This document shows, piece by piece, positions 43,274-57,200 of a stretch of DNA of 60,000 bases. The position numbers were made by a program, and so were the translations under genes. The notes below the pieces were generated by a model. That model did no database searches and had not been told where the DNA came from. It saw nothing but the letters and a program-made list of their open reading frames with translations. Location: NCBI GenBank assembly GCA_914767715.1, contig OU612067.1:9302001-9362000 (forward strand). The letters run 5' to 3'. Each line of letters begins with the position of its first letter. Positions within the stretch are counted from its first letter, which is position 1. This stretch comes from Membranipora membranacea (taxonomy: Eukaryota; Bryozoa; Gymnolaemata; Cheilostomatida; Membraniporidae).

Positions 43274-46200
43274 ATGCCACCTAAGAGAGCAGCAGCTATA
43301 GCCGCAGCCGAGAAGCAGAAGGCAGCGGAAAAGGCTGAAAAGGTGAGATTTTTATTGTTCAGTTTTTGCAAATTTAGTTCAGCGTCTGATCATTACCATA
43401 CACCTTAAATCTTGCAAAGAATAATACCAGACAATGCGGTCTTAATGTTAATGCCAAGGCTTTTCTTTTCATAGACCGAATCTCCAAGCAGAAGAAAACC
43501 TGGTAGACCAAAGAAGAGCGAGGTAGAAGCCGAACCAGAAGGTAAGCAGACATATTAGAGAGTGTGCATTCATCTTCAAAATTTGAAAAACAAAGAGTTA
43601 TAAATTGCCTGAGCATGATTGACCTGATAGGTTGATTGACCATCGGTTTATTTTACAAAACACATACGCCATATCATCACACTGCCTTGAGAAAAGACCC
43701 AGCTTGTGGACCTCAGTTGATCTCATATTCTCTGATCACAACAATATATTACGCTACTTCATCCCTATTTCGATTGTCAGTTTTGTAATATGATACGTGT
43801 ATCAGTCTTTGTTATATGCCATAATATACTTTACGGCATTCTAACATTTGTAGAAGAAGATACTAAGGTCGAAGCCGTTCCAACTCCCTCACGTAAGTTA
43901 TCAAATAATGCTGCTCTCAAACTGGCAATTCACTCAATTCAAGTATCTAAGCTACAGTTTACCTTTTGGCAGTCAACCCAAGTTTAAAATTTTGCTAATG
44001 ATAGTCCCATTAAATAATTAGCCTTTTCAAAGTAGAACTTGTAATATCACATCTCGATGTGAATTATGTATATCTGGTGCCAAGAAGCCACGATTATTGT
44101 ATAACTAATTAGAGATTCTTTTTAAATGGTAGCTCGTAAGCGAGGCAGACCTAAAAAGGCCCCACCTCCGGAGCCAGAAGATGAGGATGCTATCACCCTA
44201 GATCTAGATGATATAATGAATATGTCAGCCGAGAGTTCAAGTGCTACTCCCTCTAAGAAACGTAAAGCACCTGCCAAGTCATCAGCTGCCAAGTATGTAG
44301 CCATAATGATTCCAGCTCTGATTTGAATCATGATCATGGATTTTGTGTTTGTAAATCTACACAACATGAGACCTAACATTGAAGTACACAAGCCTACATA
44401 GGGTTGTCTGTTCTTTGAGAATTGTTATCAAGAAGAGCACAATCCCAAGCTGTTCATTAACGCCAAGTCTGACGTGTTTACTGAACATGTAGATGGTTAG
44501 GTAGACTACTTGTTGAATTGGCCCAAGAACCATTATATCTTACTTTGTGTATTTTGTCACTTGTGCAGAATCAATTTTAACTTATCTTCATTCTCAAGCT
44601 TTCCTTTTTTTCCTTTTCCTCTTTTTTTCAGCTCTATTCGGAAAACATTCCGCTACTGGAATGAAATAGACTGCCAATAAAAGTGTTAAATAAAATGCTC
44701 ATAAATTTCTGTACTGTAAATAATAACCTCTTTGTTACAACAGACGCGGTAAATCTGACACAAATGTAAAAGATTCGGGAGCTGGAGGAGACGGAGAGAA
44801 CCTGATTCAGTGTAGCCTGTGTGATGCTAAGGTGGTGCAGTTAGTACGTCATATCAGGGCTGTACACGGAGATGATCCGGACTATGATAGTAAGATCAAA
44901 GAGGCAAGATCGCTAGAAGCCAAGGTGCAGAGCTCTGCCACGCCAAACAAGAAGGTATATACCACAAACAGCTGAAACTTAATATGTGATGTATAATTAG
45001 TATCTGATAGGGTGATTGAATTTAGTTGTCTGTTGGAAGTCCTTTTGCCTGCGATTAGGAGAATTGTGTTGTGTGGGGTTTGTTCGGCTTATCCCGTCAA
45101 CTCCACCAAATGTGGTGGGGGAAATGCAAAGCAGTGACAAAAAAGTTACAATAAAACCAATTTTGCAGTGTAAGAGTCATACAATCACTGGGTAGATGAT
45201 TCAGCCAGCCTTGTATTGTGTTATGTCAGATAGCAAACCAAATATGATTCAATGTTGGTCAAGCATAAGGATTGGGCAGCTTGCTGTTGCCCTTTTGAAC
45301 CTCACCGTCTACAACTATCACAATACTTGATACAATGATACGATAGTTGTACTACTGTAGTGCTAAAATTGTTGTCATTGAGTATTTAACTAAACCCTCC
45401 TTTTGACCACAAATGCTAAAGTTATTTTGATGAAGCCACAAACCAAATAATGGCTGGAAGACTATGTTGTGGTCTGTGGTTTCCTATTGTCATTCTCAAC
45501 CACTTGACAAACATAGGGTTGAGTTTGAAACCAACAATAATAAAAATACAACTCCATTCATAAAATGATCGATTGTAGTCCTCTCTCCGAGACTCAAGAT
45601 TTATAGTCCCTGGTCCAATCCTATCTTCTAATAGTATAGTTTTTAGTTGTGGAACCAGGGACTATAGATAATATATCCATAGTCTCTTGTGGAATCTTAC
45701 CATCAGGATACTTGATGAGTTATTTATGTTTAAAGACTACACACAGATCGATGGACGTTATAGTCAGGCATTTTCTTACGTTAAGGCTTTGTAAGATTTG
45801 ATTAGGGAAAAATGTTCTGGCCAAGATAATGTTGGTAATGTATGTGATAGGTCGAGGCCCCGCCAAAATATTGTTTTTTGCATGTAATGATCACAGATAA
45901 TGATATACTGTCTTTTAGTTATCTACCTTTGTAACGCAGTTGGATAGACTGGCGGTTGAACTGAGTGCCTAGTTGGAAAGAGCGCGCTGTTGGATAGAGC
46001 GCGCTGTTGGATAGAGCACGCTGTTGGATAGAGCGCGCTGTTGGATTGAGTGCGCTGTTGGATAGAGCGCGCTGTTGGATAGACCATCAGTTTACGGGCG
46101 CAAGAGGCGTTAGTTTGGTCTTGAATCAAGGCAAAAATATTTCCATCCGGTTTATCAAACACAGCACATAATTACCATAGTGATATCACAGAGCACAAGC

Positions 46201-49200
46201 TAACGCTTTAATCAGGTTGTAGATGAAGAGTCAAAAGATTAAAACCACATTCGAAATTACTTTTACATGGTACAAAACCTGTTGGTGGTTACAGTGAAAC
46301 CTCACTACAAAGTCACCAGACTTCTAGGTGAATTGATGAGTTTTCGAAAATAATCTTTTGATATTGCTCTGTGATCAATCAAAGCACTCACAAGTCGCTA
46401 TCTATGGCCAAAAAAATGGAAAACATGATTCAGAAATAAGCTGCGTTTACATTATGTCGCCTTCATTTATAAGTCTGGTGACTTATACAAGGTTTTACGG
46501 TACATATGTTAGGTCAGTGTGTAGTCTTTAAATGACAGTATTTATCCGTTATATATCAATTGAAACTAAGTAGCCAATTGCTCAGTACTGTTGGCAGTGC
46601 TCACATGTATTTTGTTATTTACAGGCTTCTAACAACCTGCTCGATGATCTCACTATCACAACCGGTAAGATGGTGGAGAAGACCCCTGTAGTTGATAAGA
46701 GAACCACCAGTGAGAGAGGTATGTCAACATCAAAATAATACCCAATGGTAGCCAAAAATGTCTGCCCAAAATATTTTGTAACATCAACACCTTGTGCTCA
46801 TTCAGTTCATATGTAAATTCATCAATCATTGTTGTATCATTGGCACTTTACTCCTGTTAACAATTCAAGGTAATCAAAAGTGATTCATGAATTATCTATT
46901 ATGTTGATTATTGGGTTTTTTTCAGGAAACAGTCTGGTGAGGCCAAAGAACACTCAGTGCCCAATCTGTGAGAAGGTGGTGCGTAGATACGATCTGAATA
47001 AGCACATCAGAAATGTGCACTCTGGTGAGAAACCTAACAAGTGTCCGTACTGTGACTACGCGTCGCCGTGGAAGGGTAATCTCAACACACACATTGCTGG
47101 TGTGCATACAAAGGTGGGTGGTACTGAGAGAGCTCGATATCAACTAGAGCTTGTGCATCAATGAAGTTATCTGGTAGTGATGACCTACACTGGTATCGAT
47201 AATTATCTATATACGCATCAATATACCTTGTGAACCTCTGATTTACATTCCCAAAAGATTTTATAACTTAATATTTTATTCATAGCACAGATTAAGTTTC
47301 GAATAAAATCCCAGTGGAATGTTGTAATTGTTCACTCCCAACTCAGAACAAAACACAATCTTCAGCAGAAAACAGGGTCGATGACTAAATACATTCTATA
47401 CAGTTCTTGTATGACAAAACAAAAGAAAAACTCTGACTAATTGTACCACTTAAGTATATTTCTTCTCTCATTCTTATGTCTGATTCTTCTTTGCTGCTAG
47501 GCTCGTCTGCACGATTGTGTGAGATGCGGACTGTCGTTTAAGACTCGCAGTGCTATGATTGGACATGTACGTAAGGTGCACGATAAGATGTACCAGCCTA
47601 AAGAGAGACTGTTTGAGTGTGAAGAATGCCAGAAAAAGTTCTACAAGAAATTCCATCTGCAACGTCATATCAGGGTTCATACAGGTGAGATAGTAATGCA
47701 TACTAGTCCTTGACATGAATCATTCATCACAGTCTGTTATGAGCATAAAAGTGCACTTACTTGTCTCCTAGTAGAGGAGATGATTAACATTTATCGAGTT
47801 AGCTGTGTGGTCAGTCAGTGTGGCATGTCTATGAAAGGTTTATGTGACTCCATGCAAAGACACCATGTCATCGAGTAGGATCTGCCTAGTTTATGTCTTC
47901 AGGCTGTATTACATTTGGAGGATTGTCACACTGTTTGTCTGTATCTCTTGTAGGTGAAAAGCCGTTCACTTGTGCGTTCTGTGAGAAGACATTTGCTAGT
48001 AAGACCAACATGGACTCCCATATTCAGAGCGTCCATCTCAAGATCAAGCCTTTCAAGTGTGGATATTGTGAGAAGGTAGGCCAGAAACTTTGGGGTTTCG
48101 GACAATCATCCTATTACTAAAATAGGCGTTGCCACCACCATCAGTGTTTTTCAGTATTGTTTGAAAATTCTGTGGAACTTGTATCAATAGCGGTTTTATA
48201 TGACATCCTTCATCATCTAATCATTGAAGAAGATTGTTTGGAGTTGTCTTTTCAATGTGTTAGATGGCACAACTACAAAGGAACCCTGCACTCAATATTA
48301 CAACGATGTTCATTTCTACAGAATCTTCATCAGCGAAGATCGTTATATTAGGCTTGCAACTTAACCAACTCAACCCAACTTAAAAATGAACTGAATTTAG
48401 CAGGGAAACCAGGTAGCATGATACTATAATTGAGCTTCAGTTAATTTTTATTATGATTTCTCACAGGGATTTGCTCGTAAGAAGATGATGTTGGTACACA
48501 TACGTAAGTACCATATGAGTAAGGATGACCACGTACTGCTCGCAGACTTTGACGACCTTGATGACATTACACTGGACGATAATATGGATAATGAGAGTAC
48601 AGGGAGTGTTGAGAGCGGAGAGATCCTCGGACCTGAGGATGGAGGTGGCGCCGATATGGTACGTATTGCTTGTGTTACATGAGCAATAAGCTCTAATGAT
48701 ATGGAGTTAAAAATGCACCTTTTTTTGAAATCCTGAAAGGAATTTTATGGACTATTTCAATGCCAAAAAGGATAAGGGATGACAGATTATTCCTATGTTT
48801 GGTCAGATGTGAATTATGGACCAAATCATCAATAAGCACTTCCATTGATTGATGTTTTATTTGTTTCATAACTTTTTGTACACAACTCTCAGGCTAGTAT
48901 TGAAAATAAGGCATTTGATAAAAGCAACACCCCTAAACTGAGTAAACTCATAGACTCATATGTTTTGGCTAGGGCTACGGATAAACAAAATGAGGGTAAA
49001 CATCAAATGTATCATTATGTAGTTTATCTTCATGTACAGGGGTTGATCAAATATATCATCATAAATTTATAAATATTTCTCCAGGTCCTGATTAAAATGA
49101 GAGATGATGATTTTGGAGCTCGTAACACGTCATCGACATCCAATAATGTTAAGGAGTACATGTTCGTACCAGCTGATGATATGCCGTCTGATCTGGATAA

Positions 49201-52200
49201 CACACTGGATGACTCAGCAGCCCTGGATAATACAGGAATGATGGACGATGATACAGGAGTAATGGATGATACCGGTGTTATGGACGAGCCAGGTGTCATG
49301 GATGACGCAGGTATACTAATAATAATATACTTACATTAAGATATGATACATGATACTGCTATCTATTATAGTCAGCACAAGGCTCATTATTTAAAATTTA
49401 GCGACTGGATTCCTGCTGTGTACAGTTTCAATGCCTTGGCTGCGAAGGCAGGGTCATGCTGAACAAGGCGGAAAATTTCCCTCCAACTTTGAAATTAAAC
49501 TATCACATCCTTTCACCACATTGGTTTTGACTCACTCACATGACTTCGGTTAGTAGGCAGATTTGACAAGATTCTCTTATTTGCATTTTAAGTAGCGGAT
49601 TATTGCAACACATGTTTGGAATAATTTCATAATATCACCTAAAATATGCGGAGCATTAATAGATAAGATACGATAATTTATTATCATGTGTGAATCTAAT
49701 CTTGTTGTTATTGTTGTTTGATGCAGATGATTCACTGGGAGTGCCAGCAGCTGATCCCTCACCAGAGCCTGAACCTGAGACAGAAGTTAAAGATGAGGAA
49801 GAGCAGGAGGCCGCCAAAGAGAAAGATGAAGGTATGTGTCCAGTATTATCTCAGAGATATATGCGGGTAGCTTAGGAAACTCACAAAGAGTCACAAAGCT
49901 TTGGCATCTATGATCGATGTGATTAATACCTTTTGTTGTGTGTATACAACCCATGTTGTAATAAACCTCATTTCATTTCTTCACACAATAGTTTTGCATA
50001 AAAAATGTGTCTGTTTTATAATATGTATCCATTGTGATATAACTTCACTTGATTATGTTTGTAGAGACTGCTGCTGCTGCTGACCCAGTGGTCATCAATG
50101 TCGGGGTAAGTTACGTTGTGTTTTTTTCTCATTTGTTTGTGGTGTAAAAGAGAATACCTACAAAGTAGTATTTTGTCTATTTTTAATTTAAACAGCCCTC
50201 TAAGTTCACACTGATTGGGAATTATTCAGCAACACCATGCTACCATCTTTATATAAAAAAAACAAATTGTCCTACAAAAAACCGTTCAAATCGGAGTAGG
50301 GTGTACTATCATCCCACAATACAGTCAAACAAAAACATATTATTACTCTTTGTGTAAAGGAAACAGCCTTTAGTGTCTGCGTTCCTGTGATTTTCCTACT
50401 TGTTAATTATTTACACATTTTCTTCTGATATAACAGTTAGCGGACGTAGTGGAGGCTGTTCAGACTGATGATGGTCTGCTGCTCGTAACCAAGGATGCTG
50501 CCACTGAGAAATCCCCTGCTGCTTCTCCTGAGAAGAAATCACCAGAGAAGGCTGCCAGTCCTGCCAAGTCGAGCCCTGAGAAGGCTACAAGCCCTGCCCC
50601 ATCGCCAGCCAAGAAAGCTGACGCTGAGAGATCACCTGAGGTTTGTCAGCATTTTTGTCTGTAGTTGATACTGTTTGTCGCTCTTGAAAATGTGAAGGAG
50701 AAATAACTAAAAACTATACATACAGTGATGTTCTGATCTTCACCCACTGTTAGAAACCCTGACACAATGAATTTGCTTGCTCATATATAATAGGTGATTT
50801 GTTATTTGTCCCTAGAGATCAAATTAATTTTATTTGCAAAAAATTTTCAAGATATTACTTGGTATTCAAAGAGTTATATTTAATTTAAAAACTGAACTTT
50901 TGGCGGGTAGGTTTTGCAGGCTAATCTGTAGATACATTTATAAAAAAGTTACTACAATTTTTTTTTAAATCATAACAATATAATTCAAATGATGTCCTAT
51001 TTCAGAAGGAAGCAGCTGTCGCTGAGGAGGACAGCACTGAGAAGGAAGCGGACTCTGCAGAAGACATTTCTGCTGCAGCACCAGCTGCTGCTGCCCCTGA
51101 GGAGGAGGAGGAGGAGACTGAGACACCAGACCTGGTACAGCAGGCTCTAGCTGAGACAGTACCAGAGGTCACCTCTGAGAAAGTTAAGGCTGCTGCCACC
51201 GCTGCTGCTGATGCTGCTCCAGCTGAGGTATGTGATTGTAGCATCAAGGTGAAATGCTGAGAATATTTGTCACTCCTTATAAATCATTTAGCATGGAAGT
51301 TCTAAAGTCGAGCCATTTAGATCAACATTCGGTAGTTTTTCAAATTTGTGAGGATTTTTGACGCAAGCTTCCTCTAGTTTTACAGAATAGCATACAGGAT
51401 TGCACGTAATATGCAATGAAATATTGGCATCCTCCTGATTGAAAAGCCTCAAAACATCATTATCAATAATTATATTGGGCCTATCTTTTGATTGATTGAT
51501 ATATTTTTAAAAACTGTAAAAGAATTTCCAACTCTAAGCAAATACAATAGTAACAACTAGTTTTACTATTAACAGTATCTGCATGACTTATTGACATTAT
51601 ATTTTAGGCTGGAGCTAAGGCTATACTGAGTACAGAAACAGATCTGGGAGGTGGTCTGCCTGCTAACCTACTCGCCACAGAGGGAGATACCGCTGATAAT
51701 GTAAGTTGATAGTATAATGTCATATTTCTACATTGTGTATTGATGTTAGGATACAGGTTCATCTGATACATGTGAAGCCTTGAGTGTCTTAATATCTGAA
51801 TGTTACTGTCGAGTCAAACTTTTGAGTCGGTGTATAAAACTTTTAACCGCTCAAATCAGTAAGCAGGGGGGTCTTTCAATTAGAAACAGCCAAAATCGCA
51901 ATCATATCGTTCACTCAGTGAGTGAGTGATACCTGCTAGGGCTCTCGCTTTCAGATCACTCACTCAATCATGGAACTATATACTTTCTGAGTGAGTGATT
52001 TGGAAGTGATTTTGTCTAATTGAAAGACCAAGTGAGTGATAATTTTGAGTGATGTGATAGTGATGACTCGCTTTAGTAGTGCATCGCTCTTTCTAATTGA
52101 AAGACCCCCCCCCCCCCCTGGCACATTTTTATTACTTTGGATATGTGGAGGAGGGGGTGTATTTAATTTTAGTTGATGGGGTGCTCGCATGACTGTATGG

Positions 52201-52404
52201 TGTAAGTGAATTTATTGGAATGGAATCTAGGAGTTCATTCATACCAAAGATGCAGTGGCTGATAACAGTCTTTTCCATATAGTTAAGTAATCCAAATCTA
52301 ATTGCTCTCCAAGACATATTTGACATAATCCTGTGTGTTATTTGCAGGCAAACGGAGATACCGGATTTGGCCTGTTTGATGATATTGAGACCAATGGAAA
52401 CTAG
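43274..52404 (+). CDS. C2H2 zinc-finger protein with two AT-hooks and acidic tail (17 coding exons)
   Basis: Coding exons start at 43,274, 43,475, 43,854, 44,133, 44,744, 46,625, 46,926, 47,501, 47,954, 48,467, 49,085, 49,727, 50,065, 50,437, 51,006, 51,608 and 52,348. All phases agree and give 757 residues. AT-hook cores are KPGRPKK (31-37) and KRGRPKK (61-67), followed by a nuclear-signal-like SKKRKAPAK. Seven C2H2 fingers lie in about 135-400: CSLC..HIRAVH, CPIC..HIRNVH, CPYC..HIAGVH, CVRC..HVRKVH, CEEC..HIRVH, CAFC..HIQSVH and CGYC..HIRKYH. Some linkers are GEKP-type, and the last finger is split by an intron. The C-terminal half is acidic, with GVMDD repeats (about 495-517), SPEK repeats (about 590-630) and Ala/Glu-rich sequence. 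It is a likely DNA-binding nuclear regulator; the orthologue is not identified. Confidence 0.9.
45601..45667. repeat. Inverted repeat in zinc-finger intron 5
   Basis: TATAGTCCCTGGT at about 45,602-45,614 pairs with ACCAGGGACTATA at about 45,654-45,666, with a loop of about 40 bases. It may be a small foldback remnant. Confidence 0.5.
45937..46135 (+). repeat. Tandem array of a tRNA D-arm-like 17-mer
   Basis: Six full 17-bp units of GTTGGATAGAGCGCGCT and a partial seventh run from 45,972 to 46,087 inside intron 5 of the zinc-finger gene. The unit matches the conserved tRNA D-loop/A-box sequence (AGTTGGATAGAGCG). A degenerate copy (CAGTTGGATAGACTGG) precedes the array, and a B-box-like GGTCTTGAATCAA follows near 46,117. 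It is best explained as a tRNA-derived SINE whose A-box region has expanded. Confidence 0.75.
51866..52118. mobile_element. Complete MITE, copy B, in the last intron of the zinc-finger gene
   Basis: The ends are inverted repeats: GGGGGGTCTTTCAATTAGAA at the left, and TTCTAATTGAAAGACCCCCC, followed by more C, at the right. A third copy of TCTAATTGAAAGAC sits internally near 52,017. The body is full of TGAGTGAGTGAT / CACTCACTCA motifs. It is about 250 bp, has no coding capacity, and is homologous to 1-205. No clear target duplication was found, possibly because the G/C runs vary in length. Confidence 0.8.
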
Positions 52405-53113
52405 GGAATAACTAGTCCAGCGCTTCAGTAGTTAATATACAAGCAAAGTACTGTTGTTTTATAAGACTTAACGAGACCGTCTGACAAGCCGGAAGTTCAG
52501 AACTGCATTTGATGGACATGGACACACTTTGAGATTCTAATAGTAAATGACTGTTTGAGGCTGCTGTCTCTGACTGAATGTTCCAGCGATATATACATCT
52601 GCTTTAGTAAAATGAAGTAACTGGTGTTTGTAATATAGAATTAAACGGCTCTAAGCCCGACTTATGTACAGATGATAGGTGGGAATGGCCTTCCCAGAAT
52701 GCCTTTTTTCGCCACAGCTCTACTGAAAAATGTTGATGCTGAGCAACTCACACTAGTGTAGTTTTAACAGACTCTATACTTCCCCAGATTACCTTGATGG
52801 ACCCGCCGCGGACTGTTACTAACAAACGCGGGTCTATACAGGCTTGTGAGTTGACAATGGTGAAAATGGCATAAAAACTGATTAAGCAGTATTCGATTTG
52901 ATGAATTTTAGTCCCTTTTCCTCTTATGATATTTTAACGCTACGACATTACTCCATGTTTCATTGTACTATATACCACTTCTTCACCCACAGCTTTTTTA
53001 AGTTTGGGAGTTGTTGCTCCATTGCAAAATGTCTGTCAAGCTGTTGGGATTGCTCTCTCTTTTTTGAGATAATTTGTTCTTGTGTACATTATATTTAGAT
53101 ATCTGTATTATGC

Positions 53114-53119
53114 AATAAA
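53114..53119 (+). terminator. Poly(A) signal of the zinc-finger gene
   Basis: AATAAA lies about 710 bases after the stop at 52,404. It implies a long 3' UTR with no other ORF of note. Confidence 0.5.
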
Positions 53120-53172
53120 TCTGTTCAACGTATATTGAGTTATATTATTATATATTCGTTGAAGCCTTAAAA

Positions 53173-53345
53173 GGGGGCCGTTGTGGTGCAATGGATATGG
53201 TGTATGTCTTTCAATCGAGAGGTCCTGTGTTAGGTTCCCGGCAGATCGCGGTGGTGTCAGGAAGGGCATCTGACCTCAAATGCTTCTGTGCCACATTAGT
53301 ATATACTGTCCGCAGACCCATACTGAAGATACAGGAAACAAATAA
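53173..53345 (+). mobile_element. tRNA-derived SINE with conserved tail
   Basis: The head (GTGGTGCAATGGATATGG, then TCTTTCAATCGAGAGGTCC and a damaged B box near GTTAGGTTCCCGG) looks like a degenerate tRNA. The body contains GTCAGGAAGGGCATCTGA, reminiscent of the GGAAGGGCATCC core of widespread invertebrate SINEs, and ends near an A-rich AATAAACCG. Tail fragments of the same family lie in both SVWC genes. Confidence 0.7.
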
Positions 53346-54257
53346 ACCGAATAACATGAATCTTTCTCACAGGGTATTGAGCCTATGAATGAGCATGAGT
53401 TGAAGTCTTGAAAGGGAACACTATCAACACAAACTAGAGGATGGGGATACACCAATGAGGGTTTAGTTCATTGGATACACTACCTAGAGTTCAAATTGAA
53501 TAAGATCGTGACACAAGTGTATCTATTTTAAGACGCAGTTTGCTGCTAAATAACATGTTATTGTAACTCAATCCAACAACAATTCCGTAATGATGCTGAA
53601 TCGAGTCAACTTTAGATATCAATCGCCCGTTCTGCTTTTTCACAGGGCATCACATTCAGTTGTCCGTGATTACCATAGTGTGCGGTTGTTGCTTCCAGTA
53701 GACGTAGCTTCATATCAATTACCTTTGATGGTTCACCGCGATACCAGCAATCTCCTTTTGTCTAGGGCGGCCATTAGTTTGTAATTTAAAACTGCGGCTC
53801 AATGATCTTCTAAACTGCAATTAATTTTATAATATAGAATGCGATTATGTTATCATTATACACTGTCAACTCTAATTTGTTTTGACACCGAATGTGTTGT
53901 GTTTAACGGCAGCCAGCGATTCTTCACAACTTGCAATCTACACTGATGATTTCACACAGAAGACCTGCCATGTCTTTGGCTAGGATAGTTTTTAAGCTCC
54001 GCTTCAAAACATCAGGAGTTTCACACTAATGCATTTTTTGGTGACCAAAGGTAACAATTTCTATAATTTCATATTATATTGATCAGACATTGGACAGCTC
54101 CTTGAGAAAAGCAGTTGAATAAACAGTTGATTTAATAAGCAAGTGAAGAAAAGTATACCCAGTTGATGTGATACAAATTATATACTGCTGAGCAAAGCAT
54201 CATCTAGCTAGCTAGTAATCAAAGTAGGGGACGTTTCCAACACATTGAATAAATTTC
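53346..54257. other. No supported gene
   Basis: About 0.9 kb with short frames only. A possible acceptor (GCTTTTTCACAG near 53,645) cannot be tied to an exon. It may contain the 5' region of the gene at 54.3-58 kb. Confidence 0.4.
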
Positions 54258-57200
54258 ATGACTATGGTTACTATCATTAAATTATACGCAGATTTAGGTA
54301 ATCGTCCCAGATTCGCTAATGTAATGGAATTTGTGTATCATATGTTATTGAGTACTTTTGCTGATGAGATCGACGGTTTATCACTTGATACAATTATTCT
54401 ACTACTATTTTATTTGGCTAGTGATGTATGCCGAGTTAACACCTATGGGAGTATGTCGTTTTTGAGAGTACGGAGTGGGGACAAACCACCCTCACCTCGT
54501 ATGGAGGTAGTCAAGAGGTGCACGGGTAGAGCTAGCGATGACTCTGATGATTCTGATGATGGCGGAAACTCTCTGCCTTCTTCTAAAACTCAGGTGAGAA
54601 GAAAAGGAACTCATTTACGTTGGTCTGGCAGGCGCAGGGAAACCTGATGTTTGAGGGGTTTCCAGAAAAGTACACCATGGGATACTCATTAATATGCTCT
54701 ATTTGGAAAGAAAAGATATACCATCAGACTTTCTCTTGGATTCCAATCCTACCGCGCTTGAGACAAAACTGCAACTGCAACATGATAGAGGGTTTTTTTC
54801 CTGTTGGAAAGGATTATTTAGGTATAGCGGATTAAAAAATTATGTTAGCACTTTCCGTTATATAAGGTTTATGTAATTTAGAGCTTAGGACCTACATACA
54901 AATGAAGGCTAAGCTTCTGTACAATACTCACAGAAACGGGCTTTGTCTTGTTGAGAAGTAATATTAGCAAGACAGTATTAGACCCGCTCCATAAGTCTGT
55001 CTTGTTGAGAAGTATTATTTGGCAAGTATTAAAGACCCTCCCTATACTCTCATTAATCAATCTCTAAAAACAAAAGCTAGAGAGGTTAGAGTAAAGTATA
55101 TGTCACCACAGAGAAAGGATATATCCTTACTCTGTTTCTGTGATGTCACTATTTTAATCTAGTTCAATGTGCCTCACCTATATGGTGGATTTTACGCAAA
55201 CAATGCAAGGTGTCAAGTCAACATCATATGTACCTTTACCGCTGGGTCAAATTATATAATATAACTGTAGGTCATATGCACCCTGAGATTATTATTGGAA
55301 TCATCATCAAAAATGATAGCATCTGTCGCTCTTTACCTTGCTTAAAAGTATTAGGACTGCTGGATCGAATTTGATTGATCTGTAGTTGTACCCGGGCATG
55401 ATACATGGCATGACTTAAACCCTTCCAGTCTAAATTTGTATGATACCTGGGCATTGTAACTCTTTCCAAGTAAATTATAATGTTTGGAGATAAAATCATC
55501 TAGCTCAAAAACGCTATTGTTTGGTGTAAACATTGGGCATGCAAAGCTATCGGATGGATGAGCAAAGAATTCATTTTAACAAAAGAAGAAAGTAATTTTC
55601 CAATCTAATTGTCTAATTTGCGTGAGTCATTCTATAGCTGCAAAACTTTCCTCAAATTATTTTCACTTGGAGGCCGCTCATGTTGATATGGGTAAAGAAA
55701 CGAACCTAAAAACTGAGAGCAACTCCTTGACTTCATACGCTCATTGTCCAGCAAAGACTTAAGTGTTTTGCTAGTGATGCAGAACAAACGTAAGCTGAAG
55801 ATGCTGAGAAATAACACTTAATATAACCAAGCTCATCTTAACTTTACCAATTATTATTGAACTTTTAAATCGGATTAAAATTCTACCAACAATTAGTCTG
55901 TCAAATAGTGGAAATTTGAATGCCAACTATTTATCAAGTTTCTAAAAATTACTATAATAGTTATGCGTACTATTCTTACTTGCTTGAGCTGCGAGGCCAC
56001 CTAGTGCAATTTGATGTTCTCAATGAACAATTTACTCTTCAGAACAATATTGAATCATAAAAATCTTATTTGAACTTTTTATGTGTTTGGACCAGAGAAA
56101 AAAAACTATGACACCATATAATTTAAAAAGAGATTTAATACGTTCATAGAATTGAAGTGCTCACTTGGCTGCTGATAATCGGGATTGCCCCCTCGCTGAT
56201 GAACAAATCTCACATTGGTGACATCATGTCAAGATTTAAACGACACTGCTATGATAAAGATGACACATTTCAAATGTCTCACTTTATGTGTCAGAATTTT
56301 ATTACTTTTGAATGTCAAATTATCAGACATAGCTATATTTATGCATATCCTTGGGAATGTGTCATAATTTCTATTATTGTTGCATTAGTGACATTCTGTT
56401 ATCTACAATGGTATGTCACGAACTGTGACAAGACCCAAAGTCAATGTACACAACCAAACATTAGACCAGTCACAACTGGTCTAATGTTTGACACCTTGTT
56501 AGAGTTAACAGAATTTCTAGTGGGGGGCGGGAGTTGAATGGGGAAGAGCCGACGTTCGGACTTGTTATCAAAATGAGTCCTCTTATTAAGTTTTGAGTTG
56601 AATTGTAATGAATTAAAGAGGTCAAGTTCAAATTCTAGCATTAATCACATTTTTCAGCTGATGGTGGGAATTTGTAATGGGATGCCACTACCAGAGTAGA
56701 CTGGAATAACCTAAGCAGGAAGACCATGGATCTTCATTTTAGACTCTCAAATCTATTTTAGTGATGTAACACATTAATAGGTGTTAACCACATGTCAAAC
56801 CGACAGTCTCGAGGTTTTGACCTATACTTCACCAATGATCCACCCTATATGTTCGGAAACAGCAACTATTCGATGACTTAACATTTTTATAATCTAGTTA
56901 CATGGTTGTTACCTATATAAGAGGTGAAACCTCTCATTTCTCTCTGTACTCTGGAAAAATTTATTCTGTGCCTGAGTTATTCGGAATTCTGAATTATCAA
57001 GTGGTACAGTGTATCTGAATTAATTTTAGGAGCCATCAACACCAGGATCCCCTGGCGCCGATCCTGACATTACGATGTTATTGTCAGCAACCGAGCCGAT
57101 TCATCCACCTGCTCCAGGCAGTGGTTTCGCTAAACCAAGGATGCTTGCTGGGAGGCGCAAATCTATACACGTACCAATGTGGGCTAATAATAAACCAGCA

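Noticed and set aside
45972-46087. CRISPR-like array
   Set aside because: Units are contiguous with no spacers, and the sequence lies in an animal gene intron.
53590-53784. Upstream exon of the 54-58 kb gene
   Set aside because: A possible acceptor exists, but no phase-consistent donor or protein similarity was found.
56157-56537. 126-codon frame as a membrane protein exon
   Set aside because: It contains the perfect hairpin and lies in an intron whose flanking exons already join in phase.
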